The notes beneath the pieces are model-generated. The model worked only from the letters and a program-made list of their open reading frames with translations. It did no database searches and was not told where the DNA came from. This document shows, piece after piece, positions 10,419-20,812 of a stretch of 37,519 nucleotides of DNA. The position numbers and the translations under genes are program-made. The stretch's first letter is position 1. Every line of letters starts with the position of its first letter. This DNA is from Pseudomonas sp. GM49 (GTDB taxonomy: Bacteria > Pseudomonadota > Gammaproteobacteria > Pseudomonadales > Pseudomonadaceae), in contig NZ_AKJL01000057.1 of the NCBI RefSeq assembly GCF_000282355.1, positions 1 through 37,519 of the forward strand, written 5' to 3'.

Positions 10419-11186
10419 TCAGGACTTCTTGGCAGCAGCCTTGGCCTTGACGCTACGCTGACGCTGCGCTTCGAACAGGCAGACACCCGTCGCCACCGAA
10501 ACGTTGAGACTGCTGACGCTACCAGCCATAGGCAGGTTCACCAGGTAGTCGCAATGCTCGCGGGTCAGGCGACGCATGCCCTTGCCTTCGGCACCCATGA
10601 TCAGGATGGTCGGACCGGTCAGATCCTGGTCATACAGACTGACCTCAGCCTCACCGGCCGTACCGACAACCCACAAGCCGCGCTGCTGGAGCTTTTCCAG
10701 GGTACGCGCCAGGTTGGTCACGGCAACCAGCGGAATCACTTCCGCAGCACCGCAGGCGATTTTTCGCACAACCGGCGTCAGGGTAGCCGACTTGTCTTTC
10801 GGCACAATCACGGCCAGTGCGCCCGCCGCATCGGCAGAACGCAAGCAGGCGCCGAGGTTGTGCGGATCGGTCACGCCGTCGAGCACCAGCAACAACGGAG
10901 CGCCTTCAGTGCGATCGAGCAGCTCGTCGAGCATCGCCTCACCCCAGACCTGGCTCGGACTCACGTCCGCCACCACGCCCTGGTGCACGCCTTCAACCCA
11001 GGCGTCCATTTCGCGGCGCTCGGCCTGGCCGACCTGGACCCGGTTTTCGTTGGCCAGCTCAATCAGCGTCTGGACCCGAGGATCATTGCGGCCTTCGGCC
11101 AGCCAGATCTGCTTGACGCGTTTCGGGTGGTGACGCAACAACGCTTCTACAGCATGGACGCCGTAGATCTTTTCCAACTGACTCAT
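10419..11186 (-). CDS. rlmB: 23S rRNA (guanosine-2251-2'-O)-methyltransferase RlmB
   Basis: A 255-residue SpoU/TrmH-family (SPOUT) methyltransferase that methylates G2251 in the ribosomal P-loop using S-adenosylmethionine. An N-terminal L30e-like substrate-binding domain covers about residues 1-80. The catalytic knotted domain shows Asn110 to Arg116 (HNLGACLRSADAAG), the MGAEGKGMRRL loop with Glu200, and SVSSLNVSVATG with Asn228. A short Lys/Ala tail (KAKAAAKKS) ends the protein. Its start overlaps the rnr stop by 4 bp (ATGA), so the two are translationally coupled. Confidence 0.96.
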   Translation of the reverse strand: MSQLEKIYGVHAVEALLRHHPKRVKQIWLAEGRNDPRVQTLIELANENRVQVGQAERREMDAWVEGVHQGVVADVSPSQVWGEAMLDELLDRTEGAPLLLVLDGVTDPHNLGACLRSADAAGALAVIVPKDKSATLTPVVRKIACGAAEVIPLVAVTNLARTLEKLQQRGLWVVGTAGEAEVSLYDQDLTGPTILIMGAEGKGMRRLTREHCDYLVNLPMAGSVSSLNVSVATGVCLFEAQRQRSVKAKAAAKKS

Positions 11187-13810
11187 GGCTTGGCCTTAGG
11201 TTTACGCGCCCCGCCACTCTTGGCTGGAGCCGAGCCCGCTTTTGGCGGGCCTTTACGATGTTTGCTCGGTTTGGCTGGCTTGCCGCCGACGGCCTTGTCA
11301 GGCGCCGACCGACTGGTCTTTCCCGCAGACGCCGCTTTACCGCCGTTTTTCGCACCGGCCAGCAACGCCTGTTTCATTTCACGACTTTTGCGTACTTCGG
11401 CGTTTTTCGCCGCCGCATCGCTCGGACGATAGGCCTCGACAGCCTTTTCCTTGGCAGGACGACGACCGGTTTTCGTCGGGGCCGGTTCTGCCTCGATTTT
11501 CGCGGCAGGCGCTGTGGTTTCGGCACCGCGCTTCTTGCGGCCAATCGGCGCGCTGATGGTTTTTTCGGCCATCTCGAAGTCGATCTTGCGCTCGTCGAGG
11601 TCGACGCGCATGACCCGCACTTCCACGGTATCGCCGAGGCGGAAGCTGCGACCGGTACGCTCACCGGCCAGGCGGTGGTGCACAGGATCGAAGTGGTAGT
11701 AATCGCCCGGCAGCGCGGTGACATGCACCAGGCCCTCGACGTAGATGTCGGTCAGCTCGACGAACAGACCAAAACCGGTCACTGCAGTGATCACGCCCGG
11801 GAACGATTCGCCCACGCGGTCTTTCATGAACTCGCACTTGAGCCAGTTCACTACGTCGCGGGTCGCTTCGTCGGCACGGCGCTCGCTCATCGAGCACTGC
11901 TCGCCGAGCTGCTCCAGGGCCGCTTCGTCATACGGATAGATGCGCGCCTTCGGAATGGTCATCGCACCGGCACGGCGAACGTGCGGGGTGTTCTGCTTCG
12001 AATGGATCACGCTGCGAATCGCTCGGTGCGTGAGCAAGTCCGGGTAGCGACGGATCGGCGAAGTGAAGTGCGTGTACGCCTCGTAATTCAGGCCGAAGTG
12101 GCCCTGGTTATCGGCGCTGTACACCGCCTGGCTCAACGAACGCAGCATGACGGTCTGGATCAGGTGGAAATCCGGACGATCCTTGATACCAGCCAGCAAC
12201 GCCTGGTAATCCTTCGGCGACGGACCGTCCTTGCCTTTGTGCAGGGACAGGCCAAGTTCGCCGAGGAAGGCGCGCAGCTTTTCCAGGCGCTCCGGCGGCG
12301 GACCATCGTGGACGCGGTACAACGCAGGAATTTCGTGCTTTTTCAGGAACTCGGCGGTGGCCACGTTGGCCGCCAGCATGCATTCCTCGATCAGCTTGTG
12401 CGCGTCGTTACGTATAGTCGGACGGATTTCGGCAATCTTGCGCTCGGAACCGAAGATGATCCGGGTTTCCTGGGTTTCGAAATCGATCGCGCCACGCACG
12501 TGACGAGCGGCCAGCAATACCTTGTACAGCGAGTACAGCTGCTTGAGGTGCGGCACCACGTCGGTGTATTCGCCGCGCAGCTTGCGCGCTTCGGTGGCTT
12601 TCGGCGTTTCCAGCATCGCGCTGACCTTGTTGTAGGTCAGGCGCGCATGGGAGTGGATCACCGCTTCGTAGAAGCAGTAGTCGGTCATTTCACCGGATTT
12701 GGAGATGGTCATCTCGCAGACCATGGCCAGACGATCGACTTGCGGGTTCAGCGAGCACAGGCCGTTGGACAGCTGCTCGGGCAGCATCGGGATCACGCGC
12801 TCGGGGAAGTACACCGAGTTACCGCGAACCTGCGCTTCGGCATCCAGTGCCGAACCGAGTTTTACGTAGCTGGATACGTCGGCAATCGCCACGTACAGCT
12901 TCCAGCCACCCGAGAACAGACGCAGCTTGCCCGGACGGGCTTCGCAGTAGACCGCATCGTCGAAGTCGCGAGCATCTTCGCCGTCGATGGTGACGAACGG
13001 CAGATGACGCAGGTCGATGCGCTTTTCTTTGTCTTTCTCTTCGACTTCCGGCTTGAGCTTGCCGGCTTCCTTGAGCACGGCGTCAGGCCAGACGTGAGGA
13101 ATGTCATAGGTACGCAGGGCGACGTCGATCTCCATGCCCGGCGCCATGTAGTTGCCCACCACCTCGACCACGTCGCCTTGCGGCTGAAAGCGTGGCGTCG
13201 GCCAGTGAGTGATCTTCACTTCGACGAACTGACCGATCTGCGCGTTGGCATTACGGCCCGGCGTCACCAGCACTTCCTGCTGGATCTTCGGATTGTCGGC
13301 AACGACGAAACCGATGCCGCCCTCTTCGAAGTAGCGACCGACGATGGTTTCGTGAGCGCGGGACACCACTTCAACGATCATGCCTTCACGGCGACCGCGG
13401 CGATCCAGACCGGAAACACGCGCCAGGGCACGGTCACCGTCGAACACCAGACGCATCTGCGCCGGGCTCATGAACAGATCGTCACTGCCGTCGTCCGGCA
13501 CCAGGAAGCCGAAGCCATCACGGTGACCGCTGATGCGACCCAGGATCAGGTCGAGCTTGTCCACCGGCGCATAAGTGCCGCGACGGGTATAGATGAGTTG
13601 AGCATCGCGCTCCATGGCGCGCAGGCGGCGGCGCAGGGCTTCGATCTGGTCTTCCGTGGTCAGACCAAACTCTTCGACCAGCTGCTCGCGGTTAGCAGGC
13701 GAACCCCGATCAGCAAGGTGCTGAAGGATCAGTTCGCGGCTAGGAATAGGGTTTTCATATTTTTCCGCTTCACGAGCGGCCTCGGGATCGAGGGACTGCC
13801 AATCGGCCAT
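11183..13810 (-). CDS. rnr: Ribonuclease R
   Basis: An 875-residue 3'-to-5' exoribonuclease that degrades structured RNA and takes part in rRNA quality control. The order is an N-terminal winged-helix region (about 24-90), cold-shock domains (about 90-250), and the RNB catalytic domain (from about 266). The motif DGEDARDFDDA carries the metal-binding aspartates Asp276, Asp279, Asp282, Asp284 and Asp285. An S1 domain follows (GESFPGVITAVTGFGLFVEL), and then a long Lys/Ala/Arg/Pro-rich tail of roughly 130 residues. The tail probably binds RNA or the ribosome, and is long for the family. It is coupled to rlmB by an ATGA overlap; AAGGTG lies before the ATG at 13810. Confidence 0.97.
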   Translation of the reverse strand: MADWQSLDPEAAREAEKYENPIPSRELILQHLADRGSPANREQLVEEFGLTTEDQIEALRRRLRAMERDAQLIYTRRGTYAPVDKLDLILGRISGHRDGFGFLVPDDGSDDLFMSPAQMRLVFDGDRALARVSGLDRRGRREGMIVEVVSRAHETIVGRYFEEGGIGFVVADNPKIQQEVLVTPGRNANAQIGQFVEVKITHWPTPRFQPQGDVVEVVGNYMAPGMEIDVALRTYDIPHVWPDAVLKEAGKLKPEVEEKDKEKRIDLRHLPFVTIDGEDARDFDDAVYCEARPGKLRLFSGGWKLYVAIADVSSYVKLGSALDAEAQVRGNSVYFPERVIPMLPEQLSNGLCSLNPQVDRLAMVCEMTISKSGEMTDYCFYEAVIHSHARLTYNKVSAMLETPKATEARKLRGEYTDVVPHLKQLYSLYKVLLAARHVRGAIDFETQETRIIFGSERKIAEIRPTIRNDAHKLIEECMLAANVATAEFLKKHEIPALYRVHDGPPPERLEKLRAFLGELGLSLHKGKDGPSPKDYQALLAGIKDRPDFHLIQTVMLRSLSQAVYSADNQGHFGLNYEAYTHFTSPIRRYPDLLTHRAIRSVIHSKQNTPHVRRAGAMTIPKARIYPYDEAALEQLGEQCSMSERRADEATRDVVNWLKCEFMKDRVGESFPGVITAVTGFGLFVELTDIYVEGLVHVTALPGDYYHFDPVHHRLAGERTGRSFRLGDTVEVRVMRVDLDERKIDFEMAEKTISAPIGRKKRGAETTAPAAKIEAEPAPTKTGRRPAKEKAVEAYRPSDAAAKNAEVRKSREMKQALLAGAKNGGKAASAGKTSRSAPDKAVGGKPAKPSKHRKGPPKAGSAPAKSGGARKPKAKP

Positions 13811-13971
13811 TAGAGAGTTTTCACCTTGTCTATATGCGGGTTAGTTTGGCATAGGCGTAATGAAACGGGAAATTTCAAGCTAAGACGACCCATCTAAAGC
13901 CCTGTATCGACACCGCAAAGCTGTTTTGAAGACCGCTGACGAAATTTTTCAGGTTTTTTTAATGTCGGGGG

Positions 13972-14000
13972 TTTACAGTTAAAAAGACGCTCCGTATAGT
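13972..14000 (+). promoter_or_regulatory. Promoter of the first tRNA-Leu
   Basis: TTTACA (13972-13977) and TATAGT (13995-14000) are 17 bp apart, close to the sigma-70 consensus. The same elements with the same spacing recur before the second tRNA, exactly 254 bp on. The stretch between here and the rnr start (13811-13971) is divergent and shows no convincing rnr promoter. Confidence 0.85.
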
Positions 14001-14035
14001 GCGCGCCATCGACGACGGACAACGCTGCCGATACT

Positions 14036-14122
14036 GCCCAGATGGTGAAATTGGTAGACACGCCAGCTTCAGGTGCTGGTGACCTTACGGTCGTGGAAGT
14101 TCGAGTCTTCTTCTGGGCACCA
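14036..14122 (+). tRNA. tRNA-Leu (anticodon CAG), copy 1
   Basis: An 87-base tRNA with encoded CCA. The acceptor stem GCCCAGA pairs with TCTGGGC (14112-14118), followed by discriminator A and CCA. The anticodon stem CCAGC/GCTGG encloses the loop TTCAGGT, giving anticodon CAG for CUG codons. The long variable arm typical of class II leucine tRNAs is present (GTGACCTTACGGTCGTG). CUG is the main leucine codon in these GC-rich genes. Confidence 0.98.
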
Positions 14123-14161
14123 ATTTCGAGTTTGAGATTAGATCAATTTCAAGGCTCACAC

Positions 14162-14185
14162 AAAAACCCGCGAAAGCGGGTTTTT
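14162..14185 (+). terminator. Terminator of the first tRNA-Leu
   Basis: A perfect 10-bp stem AAAAACCCGC / GCGGGTTTTT closes on a GAAA tetraloop and continues GCATTTTT. It lies 39 bp after the tRNA end and is repeated after the second tRNA. Confidence 0.93.
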
Positions 14186-14225
14186 GCATTTTTGGCCCCT
14201 GGTTTATTAATTTTAAAATCAGGGG

Positions 14226-14254
14226 TTTACAGATCAAAACGCTCTCCGTATAGT
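14226..14254 (+). promoter_or_regulatory. Promoter of the second tRNA-Leu
   Basis: TTTACA (14226-14231) and TATAGT (14249-14254) are again 17 bp apart. The spacer differs at several positions from copy 1 while both hexamers are unchanged. Confidence 0.85.
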
Positions 14255-14289
14255 TCGCCACATCAACAGCGGCAACGCTGAAGATGATT

Positions 14290-14376
14290 GCCCAGATGGT
14301 GAAATTGGTAGACACGCCAGCTTCAGGTGCTGGTGACCTTACGGTCGTGGAAGTTCGAGTCTTCTTCTGGGCACCA
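14290..14376 (+). tRNA. tRNA-Leu (anticodon CAG), copy 2
   Basis: Identical base for base to the tRNA at 14036-14122, including CCA, and 254 bp downstream of it. It has its own promoter and terminator, so the copies are independent transcription units rather than one tandem transcript. Confidence 0.98.
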
Positions 14377-14409
14377 ATTCAAGTTCAAGGTTACGGCCTT
14401 GAATTTCAC

Positions 14410-14433
14410 AAAAACCCGCGAAAGCGGGTTTTT
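14410..14433 (+). terminator. Terminator of the second tRNA-Leu
   Basis: The same 10-bp stem AAAAACCCGC / GCGGGTTTTT with GAAA loop as after copy 1, here 33 bp past the tRNA and followed by GCGTTTC. Confidence 0.93.
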
Positions 14434-14471
14434 GCGTTTCCGGCATCCAGAAATGTTCTCTACCGCCCTTC

Positions 14472-14571
14472 TGTAGGAGCGAGCCTGCTCGCGATGCACG
14501 CCCAGACAACACTGGCATGCAGGCACCCCGTGTTATCGTTGGAGACCATCGCGAGCAGGCTCGCTCCTACA
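14472..14571. repeat. REPIN of a variant class (TGTAGGAGCGAGCC)
   Basis: Arms TGTAGGAGCGAGCCTGCTCG (from 14472, to 14495) and ATCGCGAGCAGGCTCGCTCC (from 14548, to 14571) are perfect inverted copies 52 bp apart. The core differs from the GTGGGAGC class found elsewhere in the window, pointing to a second REP family. It lies between the tRNA block and the iron transporter genes. Confidence 0.85.
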
Positions 14572-14629
14572 GGGTCATCGGCAGCCCGTACCAAAAGCAA
14601 ATCCAACCCGCAAGGCGCATTTGAGAAGC

Positions 14630-14648
14630 AGTATCGTTTATCATTGTT
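14630..14648 (+). promoter_or_regulatory. Possible Fur box before the iron transporter genes
   Basis: The 19 bases here match the classic Fur consensus at 11 of 19 positions by hand alignment, with the right half TATCATTGTT fitting best. The site is about 40 bp before the binding-protein gene. The position suits iron repression, but the match is only moderate. Confidence 0.35.
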
Positions 14649-14685
14649 GCAAGTTTTTGCAATGCGACAGTGAGGAACCCTGCGA

Positions 14686-15696
14686 ATGATGCTTCGAAAT
14701 ACCCTGCGCCGCGGCTTGACCGTCACCCTGCTCGGCCTGGCACTCGCCACTCCCCTCACCCAAGCCGCCGATCCGGTTGCCCTGACCCTCTACAATGGCC
14801 AGCACAAAGAAGTCGGCGACGCGGTCGCCAAAGCCTTCGAAGCCAAGACCGGCATCCACGTCAATGTGCGCAAAGGCAGCAGCAACCAGCTCGCCAGCCA
14901 GGTCGTCGAAGAAGGCGATCGCTCCCCCGCGGACGTGATCTACACCGAAGAATCGCCGCCACTGAACAAACTTGGCGAACAAGGCCTGCTGGCGAAGACG
15001 GACGACGCCACGCTGGCCGTTCTGCCCAAGGAATACGTCGCCAGCAATGGCACCTGGATTGGCGTGACTGCCCGGGTGCGCGTAGTCGCCTACAACCCCA
15101 AGCTGATCGATGAAAAAGACCTGCCGACCTCGGTGATGGAATTCTCAAACCCCAAATGGCAAGGCAAGGTCGGCTTTGTGCCCACCAGTGGCGCCTTCCA
15201 GGAACAAGCCGTCGCGATCATCAAAGTGCACGGCATGGACGCCGCCGAAGAATGGCTAACCGGGCTGCGCGCATTCGGCAAGACCTACAGCAACAACATG
15301 GTTGCATTGAAAGCCGTGGAAAATGGCGAAGTGGCCACCGTATTGGTCAACAACTACTACTGGTTTGCCCTGCAGCGTGAAAAAGGCCAGCTCGACTCGA
15401 AACTGCATTACTTCACTGGCGGCGATGTCGGCGGACTCATCACCGTTTCCAGCGCTGCAGTGCTCAAATCCAGCAAACACCCCAAAGAAGCCCAGCAATT
15501 ACTCGCCTACATGGCCAGCGAGGAAGGCCAGCGCGTGATCACCCAGACCACCGCCGAATACCCTCTGCACAAAGGCATGGAGTCTGATCGCGGACTCAAG
15601 CCATTCAGCGAGCTGCAAGCACCGAAAGTCACGCCAGCCGACCTGGGCAATGCCGAAGAAGCCCTGGATCTGGAACGTGACGTTGGCCTGAACTGA
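14686..15696 (+). CDS. Iron(III)-type ABC transporter, periplasmic binding protein
   Basis: A 336-residue periplasmic binding protein of the ferric-ion FbpA/FutA type. A signal peptide covers about residues 1-27 (LGLALATPLTQA, cut before ADP). The mature start VALTLYNGQHKEVGDAVAKAF is typical. Tyr224-Tyr225 in VLVNNYYWF occupy the place of the paired tyrosines that hold iron in FbpA. It would capture ferric ion in the periplasm and hand it to the permease encoded next, whose ATG overlaps this stop by one base (TGATG). GAGGAA precedes the start; ATG codons at 14686 and 14689 are both possible. Other small ligands cannot be excluded. P. aeruginosa PA5217 is probably the counterpart (from memory). 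Confidence 0.9.
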   Translation: MMLRNTLRRGLTVTLLGLALATPLTQAADPVALTLYNGQHKEVGDAVAKAFEAKTGIHVNVRKGSSNQLASQVVEEGDRSPADVIYTEESPPLNKLGEQGLLAKTDDATLAVLPKEYVASNGTWIGVTARVRVVAYNPKLIDEKDLPTSVMEFSNPKWQGKVGFVPTSGAFQEQAVAIIKVHGMDAAEEWLTGLRAFGKTYSNNMVALKAVENGEVATVLVNNYYWFALQREKGQLDSKLHYFTGGDVGGLITVSSAAVLKSSKHPKEAQQLLAYMASEEGQRVITQTTAEYPLHKGMESDRGLKPFSELQAPKVTPADLGNAEEALDLERDVGLN

Positions 15697-17261
15697 TGAG
15701 CGCATCGCTACCTGCCACCAGCCTGCGCAGCAACAACTCGCCCCGCCGCAAGCGTCCGCCGATCGGGTTGGTGTTGCCGGTATTGCTGCTGGTCGTACTC
15801 AGCTTCCTGCCGCTGGCCTATGTCGGACTCAAAGCCTGGCAGGCAGGCTGGGCCGAAGCCTTGCACCTGCTGTGGCGGCCCTACGTATTCGGCCTGCTGC
15901 GCAACACCCTCGCGCTGATGCTCGGCGTTACCATCACATGCGGCGTGATCGGCTTGTCCCTGGCATGGCTACTGGAACGCAGCAATCTTTCCGGACGGCG
16001 GGTATGGGGGGTGATTCTGTGCCTGCCGTTCGCCGTGCCTGCGTTTGTCAGCAGCTTCACCTGGGTTTCGCTGAGCGCCCACTTTGAAGGACTCGGCGGG
16101 GCGATCCTGGTGATGAGCCTGTCCAAATACCCGCTGATTTTTCTGCCCGTGGCGGCGACCCTGCGCAATCTCGATCCGTCCCTGGAAGAGTCGGCCCGTA
16201 CCTTGGGCCAGAATCGCTGGGGTGTGTTTTTCCGCGTCACCCTGCCCCTGCTCTGGCCTTCGCTGCTGGCGGGTTCGTTGCTGATTGCGCTGCACATGCT
16301 GGTGGAGTTCGGCGCTTTGTCGATCATCGGCCTGCAAACCTTCACCACGGCGATCTATCAGCAGTTCGAGCTGGAGTTCAGTAATGCCAACGCGGCGATG
16401 CTTTCAGCGGTACTGTTGGCGCTGTGCCTGATGCTGCTATGGCTGGAATTGCGCGTACGCGGCAAAGGCCGACATGTGCGCACCGGCCAAGGCGCGGCGC
16501 GCAATGCCGAGCAGGTGCAACTGGGACCGTGGGCAGTGGCGGGACAGCTTTATTGCCTGCTGCTGGCAATCATCGGTAGCGGGATACCGCTCGGCATGCT
16601 GGCCTACTGGCTGGCGGTGGGATCCTCGGCCGCCTTTCCCGTGGCGGCAATCGGCGAGGCACTGCTGTCATCCCTCGCACTGTCACTGGGTGGCGCAGCG
16701 CTGTGCCTGGTACTGGCGGTGCCGGTTGGCCTGTTGGTCGTGCGCTACAAAGGTCAACTGGCGATCTGGGCCGAGCGTTTGCCGTATCTGCTGCACGCCC
16801 TGCCGGGGCTGGTGATTGCGCTGACCCTGGTGTACTTCGCCTTGCACTACGTGCCGATGCTTTACCAGACGTCCGCATTGCTGCTGATCGCCTATGCCCT
16901 GCTGTTTCTGCCGTTGGCCCAGGCGCCGATCCGCACCGCCCTGAACAAGGCAGCGCCGCAACTCGAGGAAGCGGCTCGTACACTGGGCGCATCATCATTC
17001 AGCGCTTTCTGCCGAGTGACACTGCCGATTATTTTCCCGGCACTGGGCGCGGCTTTTGCACTGGTATTCCTGGATGCGATGAAGGAACTGACGGCAACCT
17101 TGCTGTTGAGCCCCACCGGGCTGAACACCCTGGCAACGGAAGTCTGGGCGCATACCGCGAATGTTGAATTTGCGGCGGCGGCGCCTTATGCGGCGTTGTT
17201 GATATTAGTGTCGGGGTTGCCGGTCTATCTGCTTACGACCCGGATGTATCTGAGTCGCTGA
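15696..17261 (+). CDS. Iron(III)-type ABC transporter, fused permease (two membrane domains)
   Basis: A 521-residue inner-membrane protein with about twelve membrane segments, made of two homologous permease halves as in FbpB/SfuB. Each half has the EAA loop that contacts the ATPase: EESARTLGQNRWGVFFRVTL (about residues 165-184) and EEAARTLGASSFSAFCRVTL (about 425-444). It overlaps the binding-protein gene by one base, so translation is coupled. No ATP-binding subunit follows; the next sequence is a REPIN and then a convergent chemoreceptor gene. The ATPase must be encoded elsewhere or shared with another transporter. Confidence 0.93.
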   Translation: MSASLPATSLRSNNSPRRKRPPIGLVLPVLLLVVLSFLPLAYVGLKAWQAGWAEALHLLWRPYVFGLLRNTLALMLGVTITCGVIGLSLAWLLERSNLSGRRVWGVILCLPFAVPAFVSSFTWVSLSAHFEGLGGAILVMSLSKYPLIFLPVAATLRNLDPSLEESARTLGQNRWGVFFRVTLPLLWPSLLAGSLLIALHMLVEFGALSIIGLQTFTTAIYQQFELEFSNANAAMLSAVLLALCLMLLWLELRVRGKGRHVRTGQGAARNAEQVQLGPWAVAGQLYCLLLAIIGSGIPLGMLAYWLAVGSSAAFPVAAIGEALLSSLALSLGGAALCLVLAVPVGLLVVRYKGQLAIWAERLPYLLHALPGLVIALTLVYFALHYVPMLYQTSALLLIAYALLFLPLAQAPIRTALNKAAPQLEEAARTLGASSFSAFCRVTLPIIFPALGAAFALVFLDAMKELTATLLLSPTGLNTLATEVWAHTANVEFAAAAPYAALLILVSGLPVYLLTTRMYLSR

Positions 17262-17268
17262 GATTGCC

Positions 17269-17360
17269 ATCGCGGGCAAGCCCGCTCCCACAGGGTGCAT
17301 CGGCGGACACAAATTTTGTGACCGCCCGAGATCAAATGTGGGAGCGAGCTTGCTCGCGAT
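17269..17360. repeat. REPIN between the iron permease and the chemoreceptor
   Basis: The left arm ATCGCGGGCAAGCCCGCTCC begins at 17269 (to 17292), and the right arm TGTGGGAGCGAGCTTGCTCG begins at 17337 (to 17360). In the middle lies the palindrome-like CACAAATTTTGTG (17308-17320). It separates two convergent genes and is well placed to act as a two-way terminator. Confidence 0.85.
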
Positions 17361-17381
17361 GAGGCCATCCCTGACAAAGCA

Positions 17382-19316
17382 TTACGCCCTGAACTGCCCC
17401 AGGCTCGCCTTCAACTGCGCCGCCAGACCATCGAGCACCTTGCCGCTCGCCGTGGTCTCCACGACAGCTTGCGCCGCCCTCTCGGCCTGGGCATGAATGG
17501 TCTGGACCCGGCCCCGCACCGCCTGCGCACCCTGAGCCTGATGCGCCGCGGCCTGGGTGGCCAGACCGATTGCCGCATGTACCTGCTCGACGGATGCCTG
17601 CACCGACTGCTGCAACCGCGCACTGTCACGCAGCACCAACAAACCCTCACTGGCCTGGCGCCCGGCCTGACCAATCGCCGCCACCGCCTCACGCGCACCT
17701 TGCTGCAACGCCACGATATGCGCCTGAATATCGCCGGTGGAACTCTGCGTCTTGCTCGCCAGCGCCCGCACCTCATCGGCCACCACCGCAAACCCGCGCC
17801 CGGTCTCGCCAGCACGCGCCGCTTCAATAGCCGCGTTCAGCGCCAGCAGGTTGGTCTGCTCGGCGATACCATGAATCACCGTCAACACCACTTCGATCTG
17901 CTCACTTTGTTGCGCCAGGCGCTCGATGACTTGCGCGCCGGTATTGACCTGCCCCGCCAGTTCCTCGATCAGGCTGCCGACTTTCGCCGAGGTCCGGGTG
18001 TTTTCATCGGTGGCCTGACGAATGTCCACGACCTGCTTCAGCGCCGCCTGCATGGCATGGCTTTCCGACTGGGCTTCATCAGCCATTTGCGACAGCGCAC
18101 GCAAACTCTCCGCCACCTCGTCGCGCTGCATGCCAGCCGCCGCGTCCGCGCCGGCGTTGCGCAAGGTCATGGCGCCAATTTCCACACCGGTACGCTGAGC
18201 CACATCGCCCGCCTCGCGCACGATCGGCTGCAACTTATCCACAAAGCGATTGACCGCCGAGGCCATGTCGCCGATTTCATCCTTGCTGTTGATCTGCACT
18301 CGCTTGGTCAGATCGCCCTCGCCTGCCGCCAGGTCATCCATGGCAACGATCAGCATTTTCAGGCGATTGACCACTCGGCGACCAAGCACCACCGCCAACA
18401 ACAGCAGGACACCAAAACCCACGACTGCCAGACACGCGCCGATACGCCAGCGCAATGTTGCAGCGGCTTCCTGTACGGTGCTGGTGGTGTTGGCTTTCAT
18501 TTCAGCCGCTGTGGACTGCGCGGACTGCAGACGCGCGCGCATCGCCGCTGCGCTGTCGGCAGCCGCGCCTTTGAGGCTGTCACCGACCAGTTGATCGCTG
18601 CTGGCGATCAAGGCCGAGAAGCGCTTGTCGAGAGCCGCGAGATCAGTCTCCACCGACGCGGTCGAGACCCCCATCAGGACCTTGCCGATTTCTACGCCGT
18701 TAGGACTGATTGAGGCCTCGACGTAGAACACCGAAGGATCACTCTTCGCCGCATCCAGCACCTTGTCGAGCGCCCGCTCGCCCTGGCCTTTTTCCAGCAG
18801 CGCCTTGTTGATCGGGTTTTCCCGATTGAGGTAGCGCGTCAGGTGTTGGCCGGCGGCGTCGTCATACACCACGAACAGCACATTGGGATTGCGCTGGGCC
18901 CGGCGGGCGAACTCGGAAAGTGTTGGAACGTCGTTGTCCCACATGGCGCGAGGCGCGACGGAAGCCAGAAGCTGCGCCATGTCGCTGGCGGAGTCCTTCA
19001 GGTCCTTTTCCAGGGTCGAACGCAATTGCGCCTGCTCTTCCTCCAGTCGCGAGGACAAACCGGCCGTGAGGCGCTGACGCGTGCTGGCAGAAAGGTTGTC
19101 CAGACTGGACGTGACTTCACGCCCTGCCTGTTCAAGCTCAGCGGAAAGCTTTTGACTGTCCGCGCCCAGGCGCAGACCCAGATCGGCTTCCAGCGCAGTC
19201 ACCGTGCTCCGGGTCAGAGCAACAGCCACCAGCACCTGCACCAAAAGGGCGATACCAAGGGTAACGAACACGGGCCGCAACAAACGGCTTTGTAACAACG
19301 AGAGAACGGCCGACAT
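17382..19316 (-). CDS. Methyl-accepting chemotaxis protein
   Basis: A 644-residue transmembrane chemoreceptor. The first membrane segment is at about residues 15-35 ([18 protein letters not shown]). A periplasmic sensing region of about 250 residues follows, then membrane segment two (about 292-312, [19 protein letters not shown]), a HAMP domain (about 313-365) and a cytoplasmic signalling domain. Its hairpin tip [20 protein letters not shown] (485-504) and [15 protein letters not shown] contact CheA/CheW. No C-terminal CheR-tethering pentapeptide is seen. I chose the ATG at 19316 (AGAGGG seven bases upstream) over an in-frame start 27 codons earlier, which would add a polar stretch before the membrane anchor. 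The ligand is unknown; the periplasmic region may be a Cache-like domain. Confidence 0.93.
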   Translation of the reverse strand: MSAVLSLLQSRLLRPVFVTLGIALLVQVLVAVALTRSTVTALEADLGLRLGADSQKLSAELEQAGREVTSSLDNLSASTRQRLTAGLSSRLEEEQAQLRSTLEKDLKDSASDMAQLLASVAPRAMWDNDVPTLSEFARRAQRNPNVLFVVYDDAAGQHLTRYLNRENPINKALLEKGQGERALDKVLDAAKSDPSVFYVEASISPNGVEIGKVLMGVSTASVETDLAALDKRFSALIASSDQLVGDSLKGAAADSAAAMRARLQSAQSTAAEMKANTTSTVQEAAATLRWRIGACLAVVGFGVLLLLAVVLGRRVVNRLKMLIVAMDDLAAGEGDLTKRVQINSKDEIGDMASAVNRFVDKLQPIVREAGDVAQRTGVEIGAMTLRNAGADAAAGMQRDEVAESLRALSQMADEAQSESHAMQAALKQVVDIRQATDENTRTSAKVGSLIEELAGQVNTGAQVIERLAQQSEQIEVVLTVIHGIAEQTNLLALNAAIEAARAGETGRGFAVVADEVRALASKTQSSTGDIQAHIVALQQGAREAVAAIGQAGRQASEGLLVLRDSARLQQSVQASVEQVHAAIGLATQAAAHQAQGAQAVRGRVQTIHAQAERAAQAVVETTASGKVLDGLAAQLKASLGQFRA

Positions 19317-19418
19317 CTGAAATCCCTCTGCTTTGGCGCCATTAAATTGATAGCACGCCGGAAGCAATGCTTTTTTAATGTTCACAGCAAAGGTCATGCC
19401 GTCCTGCAGACAAATACG

Positions 19419-19446
19419 ACAAAGGCCCCGATTAAGGAGCCTTTGT
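19419..19446 (-). terminator. Intrinsic terminator of the hisZ-purA operon
   Basis: On the minus strand ACAAAGGCTCC and GGGGCCTTTGT pair with one mismatch around a TTAATC loop, about 20 bp past the purA stop, followed by CGTATTTGTC. The U-tract is imperfect. The chemoreceptor gene follows in the same direction after this site. Confidence 0.75.
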
Positions 19447-19465
19447 GTTTTACATCAACGACTTA

Positions 19466-20812
<1,347 letters not shown>

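Noticed and set aside
11258..13813. 851-codon open frame on the plus strand opposite rnr
   Set aside because: It mirrors the whole RNase R gene. The product has no recognisable domain and no ribosome-binding site.
14042..14281. Short open frames across the tRNA-Leu genes
   Set aside because: They are chance frames reading through tRNA, terminator and spacer.
6430..17360. Repeated inverted motifs considered as a CRISPR array
   Set aside because: The repeats are scattered singly in gaps kilobases apart, come as inverted pairs and match Pseudomonas REP sequences; there are no regular spacers or cas genes.
19317..19397. 27-codon N-terminal extension of the chemoreceptor
   Set aside because: The internal ATG at 19316 has AGAGGG upstream and puts the first membrane segment at the normal distance from the start.
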